From assembly GCF_910592395.1 (NCBI RefSeq), contig NC_088314.1:11348001-11412000 (forward strand): a stretch of 64,000 nucleotides of DNA, in the 5' to 3' direction. Below are positions 1-13,229 of this stretch, in pieces. The position numbers and the translations under genes are program-made. The stretch's first letter is position 1. Every line of letters starts with the position of its first letter. The notes under the pieces are model-generated. The model saw nothing but the letters and a program-made list of their open reading frames with translations, did not search any database and was not told the origin of the DNA. Source of the DNA: Lineus longissimus (Eukaryota > Nemertea > Pilidiophora > Heteronemertea > Lineidae).

Positions 1-735
1 TCCTTCCATGTCACTTTTGGGCATTTTGTAACCGCAAGACCTAGGCACTTCGTTGAAGCTGCTAAATTAGGCGTAACCCAAGATGAACTCAGAAACCAAA
101 AATCAGCGCGATCCGACCTACATTAAGCGAATGAGGTCATTGGGAAGTTTAAACTTCATTCCTTTATACCTCGGTCCACAGTGGAAATATTGTTTTCACA
201 TCTGGCCGAATATTTTTTGATAATTTTTCATTTTTACTTGTAATGGAATTAGTTTAGTTTTCACCGCCAGTTGGCGCTACAGGCACATTTAACTGAATTT
301 TTGACGACTCAAAAGCCCGGGCTATGACGTATAGTTGCGCAATTGTATTCTGTGCATGGAATTGGCCAAGGAACCAGGCTATCGGCATAACCACTGTGAC
401 CAGTCTAAAGATGGAAGATTGATTTTGCAACACGGTAACCAATTTTCTGCTAAAAAGAAGTCAAGTAGGCGATATCATCACTAGTTCCTTTCAGTGGGTA
501 GTCATAAGGTCTTTAGGGACTACTTTCAGAAATTAGTTCTTGAAAATTTGGCCGCGTGACAATTCTGTGAAAACGATATTAGAAGTGCACGCTCTGTTCG
601 CGAATTATTTTGAAGTGGAGAATTCCCACAGTATGTGCAGTGAATCAGCATGATTCTGTTTGCATTTTAGTTTTTAGTACTACGATTCTTACATGAGTAA
701 AAAGTAGACATTCCAAGCAACACAATAATGTTACT
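1..735 (+). repeat. Partial copy of repeat family H5 (cut by window edge)
   Basis: The first bases (TTGGGCATTTTGTAA, then a GGCACTTC motif) match the more complete H5 copy from about 30560 on. A second matching block around 660-730 (TACTACGATTCTTACATGAG and the following bases) matches about 31456-31530. The 5' hairpin lies outside the window and I did not find the 3' end. No coding sequence is visible in it. Confidence 0.7.
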
Positions 736-3723
736 CCCACAAAAATTGATTCAAAATTGACGGAGCTACGGCATTCTGTTCGGCAATTGGCAGCGCTGAT
801 AAAATACATTGCATGCTAATGCATGCCAAATGGCACACTTTATAAAGCGCTCATTGTACAATGTAGGGAATCGCCAGAAATGACGTAACCCTTTGTCACT
901 GATGGAATTTCATTCATTTAATCACTTTTAGCAATTTCTCGGCAGTTTGGCTGAAGTTCATAATTTTTCAGACAAATTCACGGACTTCCTACTGTGTATT
1001 GCTGTATATTTTACATGTATTGAATGGCTGCATGGTGTGGGCGGTGTTCAACACGCTCTAAAAGTATCGAAATGTAATTATTTTTCAAAGAAACTTCAAA
1101 TAGGGCCTACAGTAATTATATACCCATCTATACAATTAATGGTAGTGGAATTTTTCTCAATGAAATCAGTTTCAGCAAAACTTAACAAGCGGAATAAAGT
1201 GGAACAACGTATTTCAGCAGCATAGGGTAGCATTAGCAAGATTCAGGACAGAGAGAGGTGCAAGGCCAACAGTACTTAGGTTCAAATGATTAGGCGGAAT
1301 TTTGTTCTTAGTTTCGCCACTTGGGGGCAAAATGTCCAGACACAAAAATGGCAATTATTCCCTCAATACTGGCTGAAAGGGGTTGGATGCTTAAGGAAAC
1401 ATGGTAGATGGCAGCAAAACTACCCAGGTAATTTTTCTGAAACTCGCATGGATGACACTGACCCAAAACATTTATTATGATAAAAAAGTAATTGAAATTG
1501 ACCTAATTAATTTCTTTTGTCTTGCTTCAAACCCAAACACGAAGGGTAAATAATGGGAGCTTCGTATTTTTGGACATTCCACAAGAATCGCCATGACCAA
1601 CTCCTTAACCCTTTGGGCGCTGAATTGTTTTTTAAAAAATCAGAAAATGTTATATCCACACTTCATACTATAACGTAATAAATATTGGTGCTATGTCAAT
1701 AGTCCTTGAGTGTTACATGTTCAGTATAACCCCCAGACCAAGCCATCCCATTCAACAAAAATCTTATCGACTTTCTGATGACAAGTCCTTCTTTGCCTGA
1801 ATTTTGTTGAATGGGATGGCTTGGTGTACTGAGCTGAAATTTGGAGGGTTCTTTTTATCTGACAACTATCCAACGCCTTGCAAATTCTAGATGAATAGGG
1901 CGAAGTGTTCCCTCTCAATGCCCCCTCACGTTTTGCTTAATTTTGCTCGATTCATGATTGGATGATAGCTATGATGGATCAATGGGGCTGAACCCGACTG
2001 AAATCTTTATAGGACTGTTAGAAGACATACAGGGCTACCTGATAAAAAAGATTTCATTCAAATGTGATGAGGGCGCAATGAGATATTGGACCCCAAAAAG
2101 CACTGATTTCAACATTTTCACTGACTTCGGCACCACCTATACCCTTTTCAGAAAAAAAGTACTGTTTTGCAGTGGCCCCCCCCCCCCCCTACAGGCCGCA
2201 GCCTCAACTACCCACGGAAATCTGTTAATTTTCTGCAGCTCCTTCCATCATAGACTGATATCTATCAAAATACAGCTGGGCAGTCATTGGTGCATTGAGA
2301 TATTTCAACTTCAAAAGTTATTTTTTTAAGCAGTCCAATTTTGACCCTCACAACAGTGACCATCCCAGAGTCCCCAGAAAAAATTGTTTGTTTTAGGGAC
2401 CTCGAATTTCAGGATTTTTCTATATACCCATAGATAGGCCTTTCAGAAAAAAAAATTGCAGGCAAATCTGAGATGGTCATATATCACCCTTTTATAGAAA
2501 TCTGCCTGATTCTTATAAAACTGGCTCTTAACTGACATATCCAACATACAGAATTAAAATTCATCCAGAAATAGCGCTGTAACACTTGAAAATTTGTGTT
2601 TTTTTTGTATCAATTTTGAAATTAAATTTTAAGGATGAAATTAAATTCTGGGAATCTTTTGTGGTAATATCACCGAGAATGGTCCAAACATCATAATGAG
2701 TGTACTGACCGATATGAGGAATGGGTATGCCACTTAATGTGTCTTTAAATATCAGCTCTCGACACGGCAAATGTATGCCTCAGGCTGAAGGGCCAAAAAT
2801 AAATCAGCAGTGTGCAAAAATGTTTTTGGTTACAGTCGTAGTTCAGGTTAACATTCTTGGGTTTAAAATTTCTTCAGATGGTGTACTAAATGTATTATTT
2901 CATTCCTTTTCAGATTTACACAATGAACTTGTCACTAAAGATAAGCAAAACAAACACACGAGCTACATCTCTGGTGAGTATTGTATGGGATGGGTTGTAG
3001 TTCAGGTTGCATCATCACATATACATGGCATGTCACAGATGACTCACATAGCGTTGCAGTTCATATCTCTGGTGCCTGGAGGAATAGCTTCATAGAGAGT
3101 CATCTCCTGCAATGCTTAAGTATTGCACTGTGATGTCATACATGTAAGCTGTGACTTGACTTTCACAGGTCACTCTCTTCCATAACATATGTAGTCGGGT
3201 CAGTCTGTGAAAAAACCTCCAAGAAATTGTAATGAAGGGTTTTTTGCTGGGACTTGTTGACTGGATTCTTAGGAAAAGTGTATCAAAGGTTTAATACAAT
3301 CCAAGCTGGGGAATTGCCCCAAAGCAGCATCCTTTGTGAGTGACCATTGCACTATTCATGGCCTTCTATTAGAAATTCAAGTACGCTTGTACGGTTACTT
3401 TCTTCTCTTTGAATACAATGTTCCTAGGGGTCAAATCAACAAGTCCCTACAAAAACATTTTGTTACAATTGTTTGGATGTCAGGGCATTATAATTCTCCC
3501 TCAACCTATGTATCTAGGGTTGAGAGGAGACTCGTGGCATAGCTAGACAAGATTCCCCCAATTTATAACCCCGTTCCAGGTGGCTACGGCGTATTCAATG
3601 TACTATCTATATCATTGGGGATTGGAGAACCCAGGTGGTACCGTGCCTGAAAATTTTTGGGTAAAACTGGACATTTAATAAATAAAATGGTCAGGTAAAA
3701 TGGGGTTATTGTAGCCCCTTTTT
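736..3723. other. Gene-free stretch
   Basis: I recognise no gene here. The open frames are short and match no family I know. It contains a 24-bp-arm hairpin (1737-1825) and a run of 14 C at 2176-2189. Otherwise it is ordinary AT-rich sequence. Confidence 0.5.
1737..1825. repeat. Perfect 24-bp-arm inverted repeat (possible tiny MITE)
   Basis: The arms at 1737-1760 and 1802-1825 are exact reverse complements (ACCAAGCCATCCCATTCAAC plus four A), separated by a 41-nt loop. Such perfect arms suggest a recent small inverted-repeat element, but no target duplication is obvious. Confidence 0.75.
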
Positions 3724-4840
3724 AGCTCACCTCTTAGCAGAGGTGAGCTTATCCCATACCGTGGCGTCCGTCGTCCGTCGTCGTCGTCGTCGTCGTCGTC
3801 CGTCGTCCGTTAGCAGGGCACGTTTCGTAACTGTTAGAGCTATTGAGTTGAAACTTGATACACATGTACCCTTATGTAATGACACCTTGGAGACCAAGTT
3901 TCGGTCCGATTCGTTTCATGGTTTGGCCAACAGGGGGCCAAACGTTAAAAGTGAAAATATGCAATATCTCCCTTAATAGTAGTCGGGAAATTTTGAAAAA
4001 AATATGGTAAGTACTTCTAGCAAAGGTGCATCATATATCCTCCGGGTTTTTGATTTGACCTCCTTTTCAAGGTCACAGAGGTCAAATGGTGTAAATTGGC
4101 CATTAGGATGTAACGATGGCACGTTTCTAAACGGCAATGACTATTGATACCAAATTTGGTACACATTTACCCCTTAGTCAGGTGATCTCAGGGACCGAAG
4201 TTTGGTCCAATATGATTCACCACTTGACCACCAGGTGGCAAAATCCAAAAACCTTAAAAATGTGATTATTCCTTAACTTCTTGCCCGATTGCCACCAATT
4301 TTATATCATGGGTACATCTAACCACCATACAGTATATGTCACACAGGTTTTTAATTTGACCTTCTTGTCAAGGTCACAGAGGTCAAATGGCGTAAATTCG
4401 CCGTCAGGCCGTAACTATGGCACGTTTCTTAACTGCAATGACTATTGATCACAAATTAAGTACACATGTACCCCTTGGTCAGGTGATCTCAGGTACCGCA
4501 GTTTGGTGCGATCTGATTTGCCGTTTGGCCTCCAGGGAGGGGGCCAAATCCTAAATTCTTCAAAATGCCATTATTTCTAGTAATGACTTGCCCGATTGGC
4601 ACCAATTTTATATCATAGGTACATCTAATTCTAACAACCATTCAATGTGTCACCCGGGTCTTCTTTGATTTGACCTACTTTTCAAGGTCACATAGGTCGA
4701 ATGTACTGTAAATTGGCCATTTTGGGGAAATTGTAATTGCTTGGACCTACATCAAACCTAACACTACATGACACAATACCATGCTCTTTATCCATCTTTC
4801 CTCCACATGAGGTGAGCACAATGGCCCTGGCCATTTCATT
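3724..4840 (+). mobile_element. H1 repeat element, copy 1
   Basis: It opens after a T-run with the hairpin AGCTCACCTC-TTAGCA-GAGGTGAGCT (3724-3749), followed by a GTC-rich microsatellite. Then come about three diverged units of 280-300 bp, each with a GGCACGTTTC start, a CCACCAGG(T/G)GGC box and an AGGTCACAGAGGTCA-type box. It closes with GAGGTGAGC (4809-4817) and the palindrome ATGGCCCTGGCCAT (4821-4834). It is nearly colinear with the copy at 44753-45888. There is no coding capacity, so it is non-autonomous. The hairpin, microsatellite and tandem-core layout recalls Helentron-related or 'pearl'-type elements; that comparison is inference. Confidence 0.85.
3766..3811 (+). repeat. GTC-rich microsatellite inside H1
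   Basis: An imperfect CGTCCGTCGTCGTC array directly follows the 5' hairpin. The same array in the same place at about 44803-44865 differs in repeat number. Confidence 0.9.
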
Positions 4841-5977
4841 TATGCATAAGAACACTTTTTTGCTCACCTCGTGAGCCTATGCGATGACGTGGTGTCCGTC
4901 GTTGTCGTCCACTGGCGGCGTATGTTAGTGCAGCGCATTTCGTAACCGCTTGAGGTCTGGACTTAAAACGTGGTACATATGTACCTTGCCCTTGGATCCT
5001 GGGGCAATTTACACCAAATTTTGTTTAAAATTTTTTCTTGTTTTGGCCATCAGGGGGCAAAAACATGCAATAGGACCCGTGATTTTGGTAGGATTTTCAT
5101 GATATTTTTTTGTAGGTACTCCTAGGAAGTATACATCATATATCGTACAGGTTTTTAATTTGACCTTCTTTTCAAGGTCACAGAGGTCAAAGATTGTTAA
5201 ATCACCGATAGGTGGCACGTATCGTTTCTATTTGAGCTAGAAGGTTCTAAACCAGTGTTGATGTGTATCTGGTGATCCGCTATTCTACCCAAAGAAATTG
5301 GCCCGCTTGGACATACCTTCTCGGGGAAATAAGCAGATTTTCGATTTCTGTGATCTCAGCAGCCTGGAGACTTCAAATGAATCCAATCTGCCAATTTTTT
5401 AAAAGGATTGGATGTGAAGATAAAGAGAAAAATTAGATAAGTACTGAATGATGGTGTAATTTGAATTTGAATTCCCGCTACCGCCAGATGCCATCACTTC
5501 CTGCGCGCATGTCACGGATGCAATCCCTGCACATACATGGCTGCCCATTTAGAATATTTTTCCTGGACAGGACAACTTTATGAAATCCACAAAAATCTTC
5601 AAGATGCCAATAAAAATATCATAAGCTGATCTTATTCAACATCGATGAACAATCAGTAGATCTTTCTGGGTGATTTTTTTTTGTTTGGTTTCACTGTTTT
5701 TCCACGAGAAAAATGCTAGAAATCAGCAAATTTTCTCGCGAATTTTGAACTGAGGATATCGACACTTTGACAGCAGCTGACAGATAAACAACAAGTTAAC
5801 AGGGACAAAGATCAATTAATTCGCCAGGTATGTTTGTTTTCTTTAATATAAATAATCTAAATTTAGATCATTGCTTGAACTCTGTTTATCTCATGTAAGT
5901 GGCCACTTGGATTCGAGGCTGATGTATTTATTTTCATATTATTCTACCTTGTCCATCAACTCCACTTTTTGGCTGAG

Positions 5978-6692
5978 GTGGCACTACACAGTGGGGACAG
6001 GGTATGTTTTGTCCCCCCAGAGAAATGTAGTTCTTAAGACGCAGGCCGTTTCCATGTTCATGAATGGGTCAAACCTGTTCCAAATACTATTGACTTTGAT
6101 GCCCTGGTCTTAGTTTCCATGTGCAGAGGGATATTTGGCGATTTTATGGGCCTAGCATCTGTGCCATTGAAGCGGGTCTCAATTCCCAGTTTTGCCTCAA
6201 ATATGTAACATACCTTCCATCTGCCACGCGAGGTTGGGCGTAGTTGTGCAAGTGTCAGTTATGCTCGTCCAAATTCTAGGCCATATAGCGAAAAAGTAGC
6301 CAAAAAGACCTCATGTTTTCACATCAAATGAAGAAACTAGATGTATTTGGTTATCTGCCGGCGGTAATGGCATTCCCAAATCATTCATTTTCAACCAATT
6401 GAGGCCCGTTTGAAGATCGCACACATCATGCTGTTTCTTGGTCAATTATTTACCATTTTCAGGATCCAAGTGGTGTCAAAGGTTTTGCCACCTATCGGTG
6501 AACATATGAATTAAATGCAGTGAAAATACTGTAGACTTCTATGGATTGATATGAACCCAGAAATGTATGAATTATGGTGCCTGTGATGTATGATTTAGGC
6601 CTCAGTCGGAACTGAAAGACTACCTCGTGTCGGTTGCATGGGGCCTATTTGTTGCTGCCCTTGACACCGTCCTCCGCACTGTGTAGTGCCAC
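5978..6692. mobile_element. 715-bp inverted-repeat DNA element nested in H2
   Basis: The ends are inverted repeats: GTGGCACTACACAGTG at the left and its reverse complement at the right, with similar bases continuing inward. The H2 copy at about 58460 passes straight from the left flank to the right flank, giving an empty site. The target duplication is too short to define, about 3 bp at most. No transposase ORF, so non-autonomous. Confidence 0.75.
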
Positions 6693-7346
6693 AGGAAGGG
6701 TGTAGCTGTGAAGCGAAAGGATTTCGGGAACTGATTTCAACATGAGCACATTAGGTTTGATATCTTATCGATTGTTATGAGATATTTTGTATCAAAAGTA
6801 GATTTGTACTCCTCCCACCTTTTCTCTTTTCAGTGTTGAATAATCAGTTCGAAGTACTTTTTGTCAATTTCGGGGAATTATTGTTTCATTTTCCAATACT
6901 CTGTAGAGCCTCGCTTGGTGATCAAGATGGCTGCTTGCTGTGTCTGGATTCTATGTTAATAAGCTAACTAATATTGCGCCCAAAGTCTCACTAGGTCAGG
7001 GTACATGCTTGGCGATGCTGGATAGTTCATCTTGGGTCTACCCATGAACAAAACGCATGTGTTTTCAATGTGTGGCATGATGATTGAGCCGAATTTCCTC
7101 TGTCTTCCAAATCTGACTTGTCAAAATGACAGCTGATCACTCCGACGGTGTAGGCATTGATATCTGCACAAGTACTGCACCACGACAAGAAAATAGGAAA
7201 ACTGACCAAGGAAGCAGCAGGCTGATTACATTCAATTCTACGCTTAGCGCCAGCTTTAGTACTGTCTGGCAAAATGGCAGATTGCCGTAAGTCAGATTAG
7301 CGTAATCAGACCTGAACCTTTAAACAAATCTTATAATGTTTTACAG

Positions 7347-7575
7347 GGATGATCAACAGCTGCTGCATTTCAACGTTTTGGTGACCATGTAACAAGTGAC
7401 CATGAGAGAGGAGCGGAGCTACTTTCATAGAATGAAACGAACACCTCGCAGATCACATCCAACATCAGCCCTCGCCTGCGCGGTCATCAGAAGAACCAGT
7501 TGATTCTAGTATTTCATTCTTTTTCACTGTAATAATTGACTCAAAATAGAAATGAATAAATGGTAAGTGGCAGTT
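7347..7575 (+). pseudogene. 3'-terminal-exon-like segment in H2, copy 1 (frame lost)
   Basis: A splice-acceptor-like TTTTACAG is followed by a block shared with 33825 and 59512, ending near an AATAAA at 7555-7560. The ORF seen in the 33827 copy is shifted here by a 2-nt difference after the ATGATC start. I read this as a decayed copy of a gene's last exon carried by the repeat family. The product is not recognised. Confidence 0.45.
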
Positions 7576-7677
7576 GGTTTACAAAAAAATCCATTTATCT
7601 GTTAAGTTTTTACTTGCTATAATCAATGTGGGCTGAGAAAATCATTCCCATTGGGCTTGGTCCTCGCTTTGCAACTG

Positions 7678-8133
7678 CAGACCTGCCAACCTGTTACGAT
7701 TTTCCGTATTTAGTACGGATTTTGGCCGAAAAACGCATTTTAGTACGGCGTTACGGAATTGCTATCAAAAATACGATTTTCAAAAAAAAGTTCAATTTTT
7801 TTTCGTTTCGTCGATTTCGTTTTGTTGATTTCTGTGCATCGCCAAGTCTCGCGCAAATCACATTAACTTTTTCAAATACATTGGCATTATGATACTGCCA
7901 GCGTTTCTCCTGCGTTGCGCACGACTCACTCTCAGATTACAATATGGCGGATTTCGATTTTGACGGCCAGAATTTGATGTTCGCACGGAGATTGGACTTT
8001 ATTAGTGCTTCTCAAGAAACAAAAAACCTACTGAAAGTTTGTGATAATGAGTCATTTATGTGTTACTGAATACTGAAAAAGTGACAAATTCAGGGGGAAA
8101 ATACTGAAAGGGGTATTTAGGGGTTGGCAGCTC
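7678..8133. mobile_element. 456-bp inverted-repeat element (hAT-like MITE) nested in H2
   Basis: The left end CAGACCTGCCAACC and right end GGTTGGCAGCTC form a terminal inverted repeat. The H2 copy at about 59840 lacks the block. Flanking octamers (TGCAACTG and TTAAACTG) agree at 6 of 8 positions, as an aged 8-bp duplication might. The hAT assignment rests on those features only. Confidence 0.6.
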
Positions 8134-8716
8134 TTAAACTGGTTGGTTGTCCCTGATGTTAAGCTGACGGCAATTACTGCATGGCTGTTTGGCTTAGGTT
8201 GGACCATGTTCACTGGACTAGTTGGTCACAACAACCTACACTTCAAAGACAAAGGAATTGATATAAAGGTCCAGACTGTTTCTGGTTGTGACCATGCATC
8301 TACTGGGCAGGTGTGTCTCAAACTGTCCTTCAAATGATTTGATGTAAAGGTCCATACTGTCTTAATTGTTTGCCCCAAAGTTGTGACCATACATCAACTG
8401 GACTGGTTTTTCACAACCTGCACTACCAAGGAATTAATACAAGGTCCAGACTGCATTTACTAGTTGTCCTATGGTGTGATCATGCATCTATTGGACTGGT
8501 TTGTCTCGAGCTGAACTTTAACAGATATGATGTAAAGGTCCAGACTGCAGTAACTGGTTGTCTACTTGGTTGCGACTGTTGAAGGAACCATGGTTGGTAA
8601 CTAGTAAGATTTGCTCTCTGTAACAATCTTCAACTTGTGATCACACTGATTAAATCATAACTCATTACATGGAGTTATATGTAAAATCATATGGACCGAG
8701 CAAAGCTCCCCTTTTT

Positions 8717-9990
8717 GGCTCACCGGAAGGGGAGTCTATACGATAGCTCTGTGTCCGTCGTATCCTGTGGCACGTTTCTTAACCGCATGTGCTACGAACC
8801 TGAAACTTCTTACACATCATGGCCAAGGTCATATGTACCCTGACACTGAATTTCGGTCCGGTCTGAGTCTCGACTTGGCCACCAGGGGGCTAAAACCAAA
8901 AACATAAAAAGTGTGATATCTCGCTTATTACTGATTTGTTTTTGATAAAACTTTTATGGTGGTTACCCCTAGTAAGGATACATCACATATCTTACGGGTT
9001 TTTGATTTGACCAACTTGTCAAGGTCGCTGAGGTCAAACTCTAAAATTTCACCGATAGTGGCACGTTTCTTAACCGCTTGTGCTATGAACCTGAAACTTT
9101 GATTACATCATGCTCAAGGTCATATGTACCCTGACACTGAATTTCGCTTGGGTCTGATTCTTGACTATGCCACCAGGGGGCAAAAACACAAAACTTAAAA
9201 AGTGTGATATCTCGCTTATTACTGTACTGATTTGTTTTTGATAAAAATTTTATGGTAGATACTCTTAGCAAGGATACATCAGATATGATACAGGTATTGG
9301 ATTTGACGTACTTGTCAAGGTCACAGAGGTCAAATGGCGTAAATTGGCACTTTGAGCGTAACTGTGGAACGTTTGTTAACCCCTAAGGCTATGAACTTTA
9401 GACTTTGTACAAAAGACCCCCTAGGTCAGCTGACCTCTGACCCTGAATTTCAGTCCGGTCTGATTTGCGACTTGGCCACCAGGGGGCCAAACATGAAAAC
9501 CTAGAAAGTGTGATATCTCGCTTATTAGTGATTCGTTTTAAATAACATTTTTATGGTAGGTTCTCCTAGCAAGGATACATCACATATCATATGAGTTTTT
9601 GATCTGACCTGCTTTTCAAAGTCACATAGGTCAAATGGCGTAAATTGGTTGTTTGGCACGTTTCTTAACCACTAAAGCTATGAACTTGAAATTTGGTACA
9701 CATGACTCCCTACGTCATGTAATCTCGGACACCGAATTTCGATCTGATCTGGTACTCAACTTGGCCACCAGGAGACCAAAACTATCAGGTAAAAAGTGCA
9801 ATATCTCGTTTATTAGCGACTGGTTTTGATGATATTCTTATGGGTCTTACTCCAAGCAACGATACATCACGTCATACCAACTTTGGTTTGACCTATATAC
9901 TATACATGTACAATGTTTCTTAACCTGGATGAATTCCAAAGCACCAAATATCTATACGGTGAGCACAATGGCCCCTGGCTGTTTCGTTTT
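8717..9990 (+). mobile_element. H3 repeat element, copy 1
   Basis: It starts after TTTTT with GGCTCACCGG and a weak hairpin partner (GGGGAGTC), then GTCCGTCGTATCC. About four units of roughly 300 bp follow, with the same GGCACGTTTCTTAACC, GCCACCAGGGGGC and AGGTCA boxes as H1. The 3' arm CGGTGAGC (9957-9964) complements the 5' GCTCACCG, then comes CACAATGGCCCCTGGC. It sits inside H2 and is followed at once by H4. The 3' portion is repeated at about 55560-56372. Confidence 0.75.
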
Positions 9991-10641
9991 AGCTGCGCTG
10001 GCTTCCAGCAGAGCTTATGGTTTGTACTGGAGCTGGCCGAAAGTAGTTCCAGCAAAATAATTGCATTTTCATCCGAATTTGCTGTGGCTGGGCCAGAAAA
10101 TGTGCCAGGATACCAATATTTTGAACTCTTGTTTTGATTGGATTATAGCTATTTACAGCAGAAAGACTAAACGCCCTGTGATTGGCGGTAATTGGCAGAT
10201 TTTAAGCTGGAAATTGTCATCTGGTCAAAAGTGGCAAAACGGCCTCGATCCTACCTGTCTCTGTAATGTACTCAACATGCTACAGATAAGGCATTGCCCT
10301 AAGGTATTGCAGCCGAGGCTGATAAAGTTATGGCCATTTTGCGAATGTATATAGAGTGTGTACGTTCACTTCAAAACATAGTTCCAATCTAAATGTTTCA
10401 TAACGAGCAGTTGGAAAGTGCTATTTCCCTATATTTTAATTCTCAATGTAAACATGTCGTTTTGTGGGGTTATTTTGTCTAATTTTTATTGATATTGCCG
10501 ATAAAAGACACGTAGAGAAACCTAGATTCATGCGCTCAGTTCATCTATGTACGGTGAACGTTTTGACAGAAAACCAGGGTGAGTTTGCTCTGTATTTTCT
10601 CTTGACTTGCTAGGTAAAATTGGCCATGCAAACTGTTATTT

Positions 10642-11669
10642 AATAATAATAATAATAATAATAATTTATTATATTCAAAGTGCTTTTGAATGAAAATCAT
10701 TTGCAAAGCACTGTACAATTTTTAAAAAAACACATAGTAAAAGAGAAAATTGTACATAGAGATTAAAACATTCATAGAGATAAAAACATTTAGGTGCTGG
10801 TGTCGAAGTGTTCGATAAAAAGGTGAGTTTTAAGATGTTTTTTGAAGGCGCTGGTGCCAATGGGATCTCGCATCCAGGCCGGAAGTGAGTTCCACAGCCT
10901 GGGTGCCAAGTTCCCCAGGCAACGGTCTCCAAAGATGCCCCTTGTCCGTGGTATGGAAAGGAGCCATTGGTCCTCGGAAGACCAAAGCCTGCGGTTCGGG
11001 GCACGAAGACTGAGGAACTCCTTGAGGTACTCCAGGCTTTGGTCATTATGTAAGACTTGGTGCGACAGCAGTAGCACTTTATACTGGATACGTGATCTCA
11101 CCGGCAGCCAGTGCAGCTCCTTAAGTACAATTGTGATGTGTTCCCTCTTTTTGGTCTTACTTAGAAGTCTAGCAGCTGCATTCTGATCTTTTTGTAGTCT
11201 TGAAAGTTTACACTCCGGTAGTCCTCCTAGTAAGCTGTTTTGAAAATCTGATCTTGATGTTACAAGGGCATTAATTACGTGGGCACAAGTTTTATTGTCA
11301 AGGTGTCTACGGATATTTGAGATTTTGTGAATTTGAAAATAAGCACCCTTGACCACCTTTGACACTTGTTTAGACATTTCCATATTTTCATCGAAAATTG
11401 CTCCCAGGTTCCTGACTAGGGCAGAAGCCTGGATAGCAGATGGTCCAATGTTAATGACCGGCAGTGGCTTGAGCTTTGACAGTTTACGTTTTGAAGCAAT
11501 GATTAGAAATTCTGTCTTCTCATTATTGCCCTTGAGGTGGTTTAGGCCAAGCCACTCGAGTACATCACTTACACACGCATCAGCCCTGGCAACAGCATCC
11601 TGGAGACCATGTTCTGAAACATGGAAGCTGTCGTACAGCTGGATGTCGTCTGCAAAACCATGTCGCAAC
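10642..11669 (-). mobile_element. 5'-truncated CR1/L2-like LINE insertion
   Basis: Copy B of H4 reads straight across this point (about 39190), so the limits are clear. The insertion is flanked by ATTT (10638-10641 and 11670-11673). Its 3' end, at the left on the minus strand, is a (TTA)n tail at 10642-10668, a microsatellite tail as in the CR1/L2 group rather than poly(A). The 5' end is cut within the RT domain, as expected from incomplete target-primed reverse transcription. Confidence 0.9.
10790..11669 (-). pseudogene. LINE reverse transcriptase, C-terminal fragment
   Basis: About 290 codons remain open on the minus strand. They begin just before the RT catalytic box, seen as FADDIQLY (usual form YADD). 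Next come a KTEFLII motif and the typical C-terminal region with LHWLPVRSRIQYK and LWNSLPAWMR, ending at the stop at 10790. A CR1/L2-clade ORF2 has an endonuclease and the RT fingers and palm upstream; these are missing. A nominal ATG at 11683 lies in host flank, so the frame is not a real gene start. It cannot encode an active enzyme. Confidence 0.9.
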
Positions 11670-12654
11670 ATTTGAAATGTCATAGTATAAAATGACTCCC
11701 GTAGCTTGTTTACATAGGAAGTGTTACCGTTTTTGGCTTTCTGTCTCGTTAAATTTGCTCAGTCATTGAGTCGAAGTCGAAGATCAAAACACACATGAAC
11801 GCCATAGTACATTTTATACACAAAACGGTGTTGCAAAAAATTCTTCCCAATCATCAGAATGAAATAATCGTAATACTTCACAATTATCTATTACACATAA
11901 ATGTAACAACTACAGGAGAATGACTTTGAAATCTAGACAAAACTTTGTTATAAGAATAGCCTCTTTGTATTTATAAACATCATCGACGTAATCAAAAGAA
12001 ACTCGAATGCTAGATGAACAAACATGGCGGACCGCTTCACAAGAAGTTGACGTTTTCTCATGTTTCTTGTCAAAATAACAATGATATCCTACGCTTTTGA
12101 TAATGACACTGGTAAGAGTACACAAATAATAGCGACGAAGTAGTCTGCTGGAATTGCGAGGTATTTTTAACGGACAATAAAACTGCCATTCTCAGTCTAT
12201 GCTGATACGGAAAACCGTGAGGAGCTGCATGAACTGGGCTTATTTACCATACATTACAGTTACATACCCGATACCGGTACATGAACAAATGCAATACACT
12301 GCAACATATGTGCAGGGAAGTAAAGTATGCATTGCAAGCCATGTGTCTAAACTCTACCAAGGTGAACGTTAGTAAATAGGGGTGAACCTTTTCAAATTCA
12401 ACTTTATTTTATCCCCCCACCAGTTCACTAGTTTTTCACAAAATTTTTGATCTTTTTTGTACATTGATGTTTTACCTTACCACCAACATGAACAGCAAGC
12501 CATACACTATACAGGGTTGTATATCCTCTCACAGTTTTCGCGTATCAGCACAGACTACTCATTGTTTTTTGTAACGTAGTCGGGAATGTTAATAATAAAT
12601 ATCTTATTTTGATGGTGTTTTTTTACGAAGTGCTATTTTTTCTCATGTTTACAG

Positions 12655-12925
12655 GATGATGCAGTCTATCTACGATTCATTCCGGTGGTCTCCACTGGCA
12701 AAGTGGTGTTGCTGTGCATGCTGTGGAACTAGTGACACGAAACCAATCAACCAGTCAGCCATGAGATTGACAGGATCGGGAAAGAAGATGCTGTATCTTA
12801 GCTGATTTGTCCTTCACGTTTTGGTCTTGTTTTACTGTATTATAAAAGTTGATTGAGTAAAGAAGCCTTGAAATTGAATAGGCATCTCTGAATTTTTATT
12901 TATTATAATATTAAATAAAGCTTGC
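12655..12925 (+). pseudogene. 3'-terminal-exon-like segment in H4 copy A (first copy)
   Basis: After a pyrimidine-rich tract and TTTACAG, a frame from 12656 runs 49 codons to a TGA at 12803-12805. It has a cysteine cluster WCCCACCG near the middle and a basic tail (GSGKKMLYLS). Poly(A)-like signals follow, with AATAAA at 12914-12919. Copies at 13597 and 40603 keep this frame, apart from a premature stop in the former. The frame may be the last coding exon of an unidentified gene. Neither a family nor upstream exons were recognised. Confidence 0.45.
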
Positions 12926-13229
12926 CTATTAAACCTAAACTCTTGAACATGCAACCTTTAACCCTTATACTAGTGTCATGCTCTTAGGTCGAGTTAAAAT
13001 TCCTACCCCTTTACTGTCGCGCTCGACCCTGGGTCGAGAGAGAGTAATGCCCCAGAAAATAAATTATTCACGGCGCAATTGGAGTCCTTTATGTTTAGTT
13101 TATCTGCCAGTGTAAAGACGGCACTGCGTCTGATCATTTGATACCAGGAAACCAAATTGTTTCTACATGAAAATTTCCCACAATTTGCAACTGAAAGTCA
13201 AGCACCTTTTCAGAAGAGGTCAGGCAAGA

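Noticed and set aside
2176-2189. Poly-C run (also poly-G near 21945, 28624, 53966, 57210) as a signal
   Set aside because: Simple homopolymers, likely slippage or assembly-length artefacts.
3724-4840. Canonical Helitron
   Set aside because: Neither orientation gives the TC start plus hairpin and CTRR end with A/T flanks for all families; only a looser Helentron-like comparison is offered.
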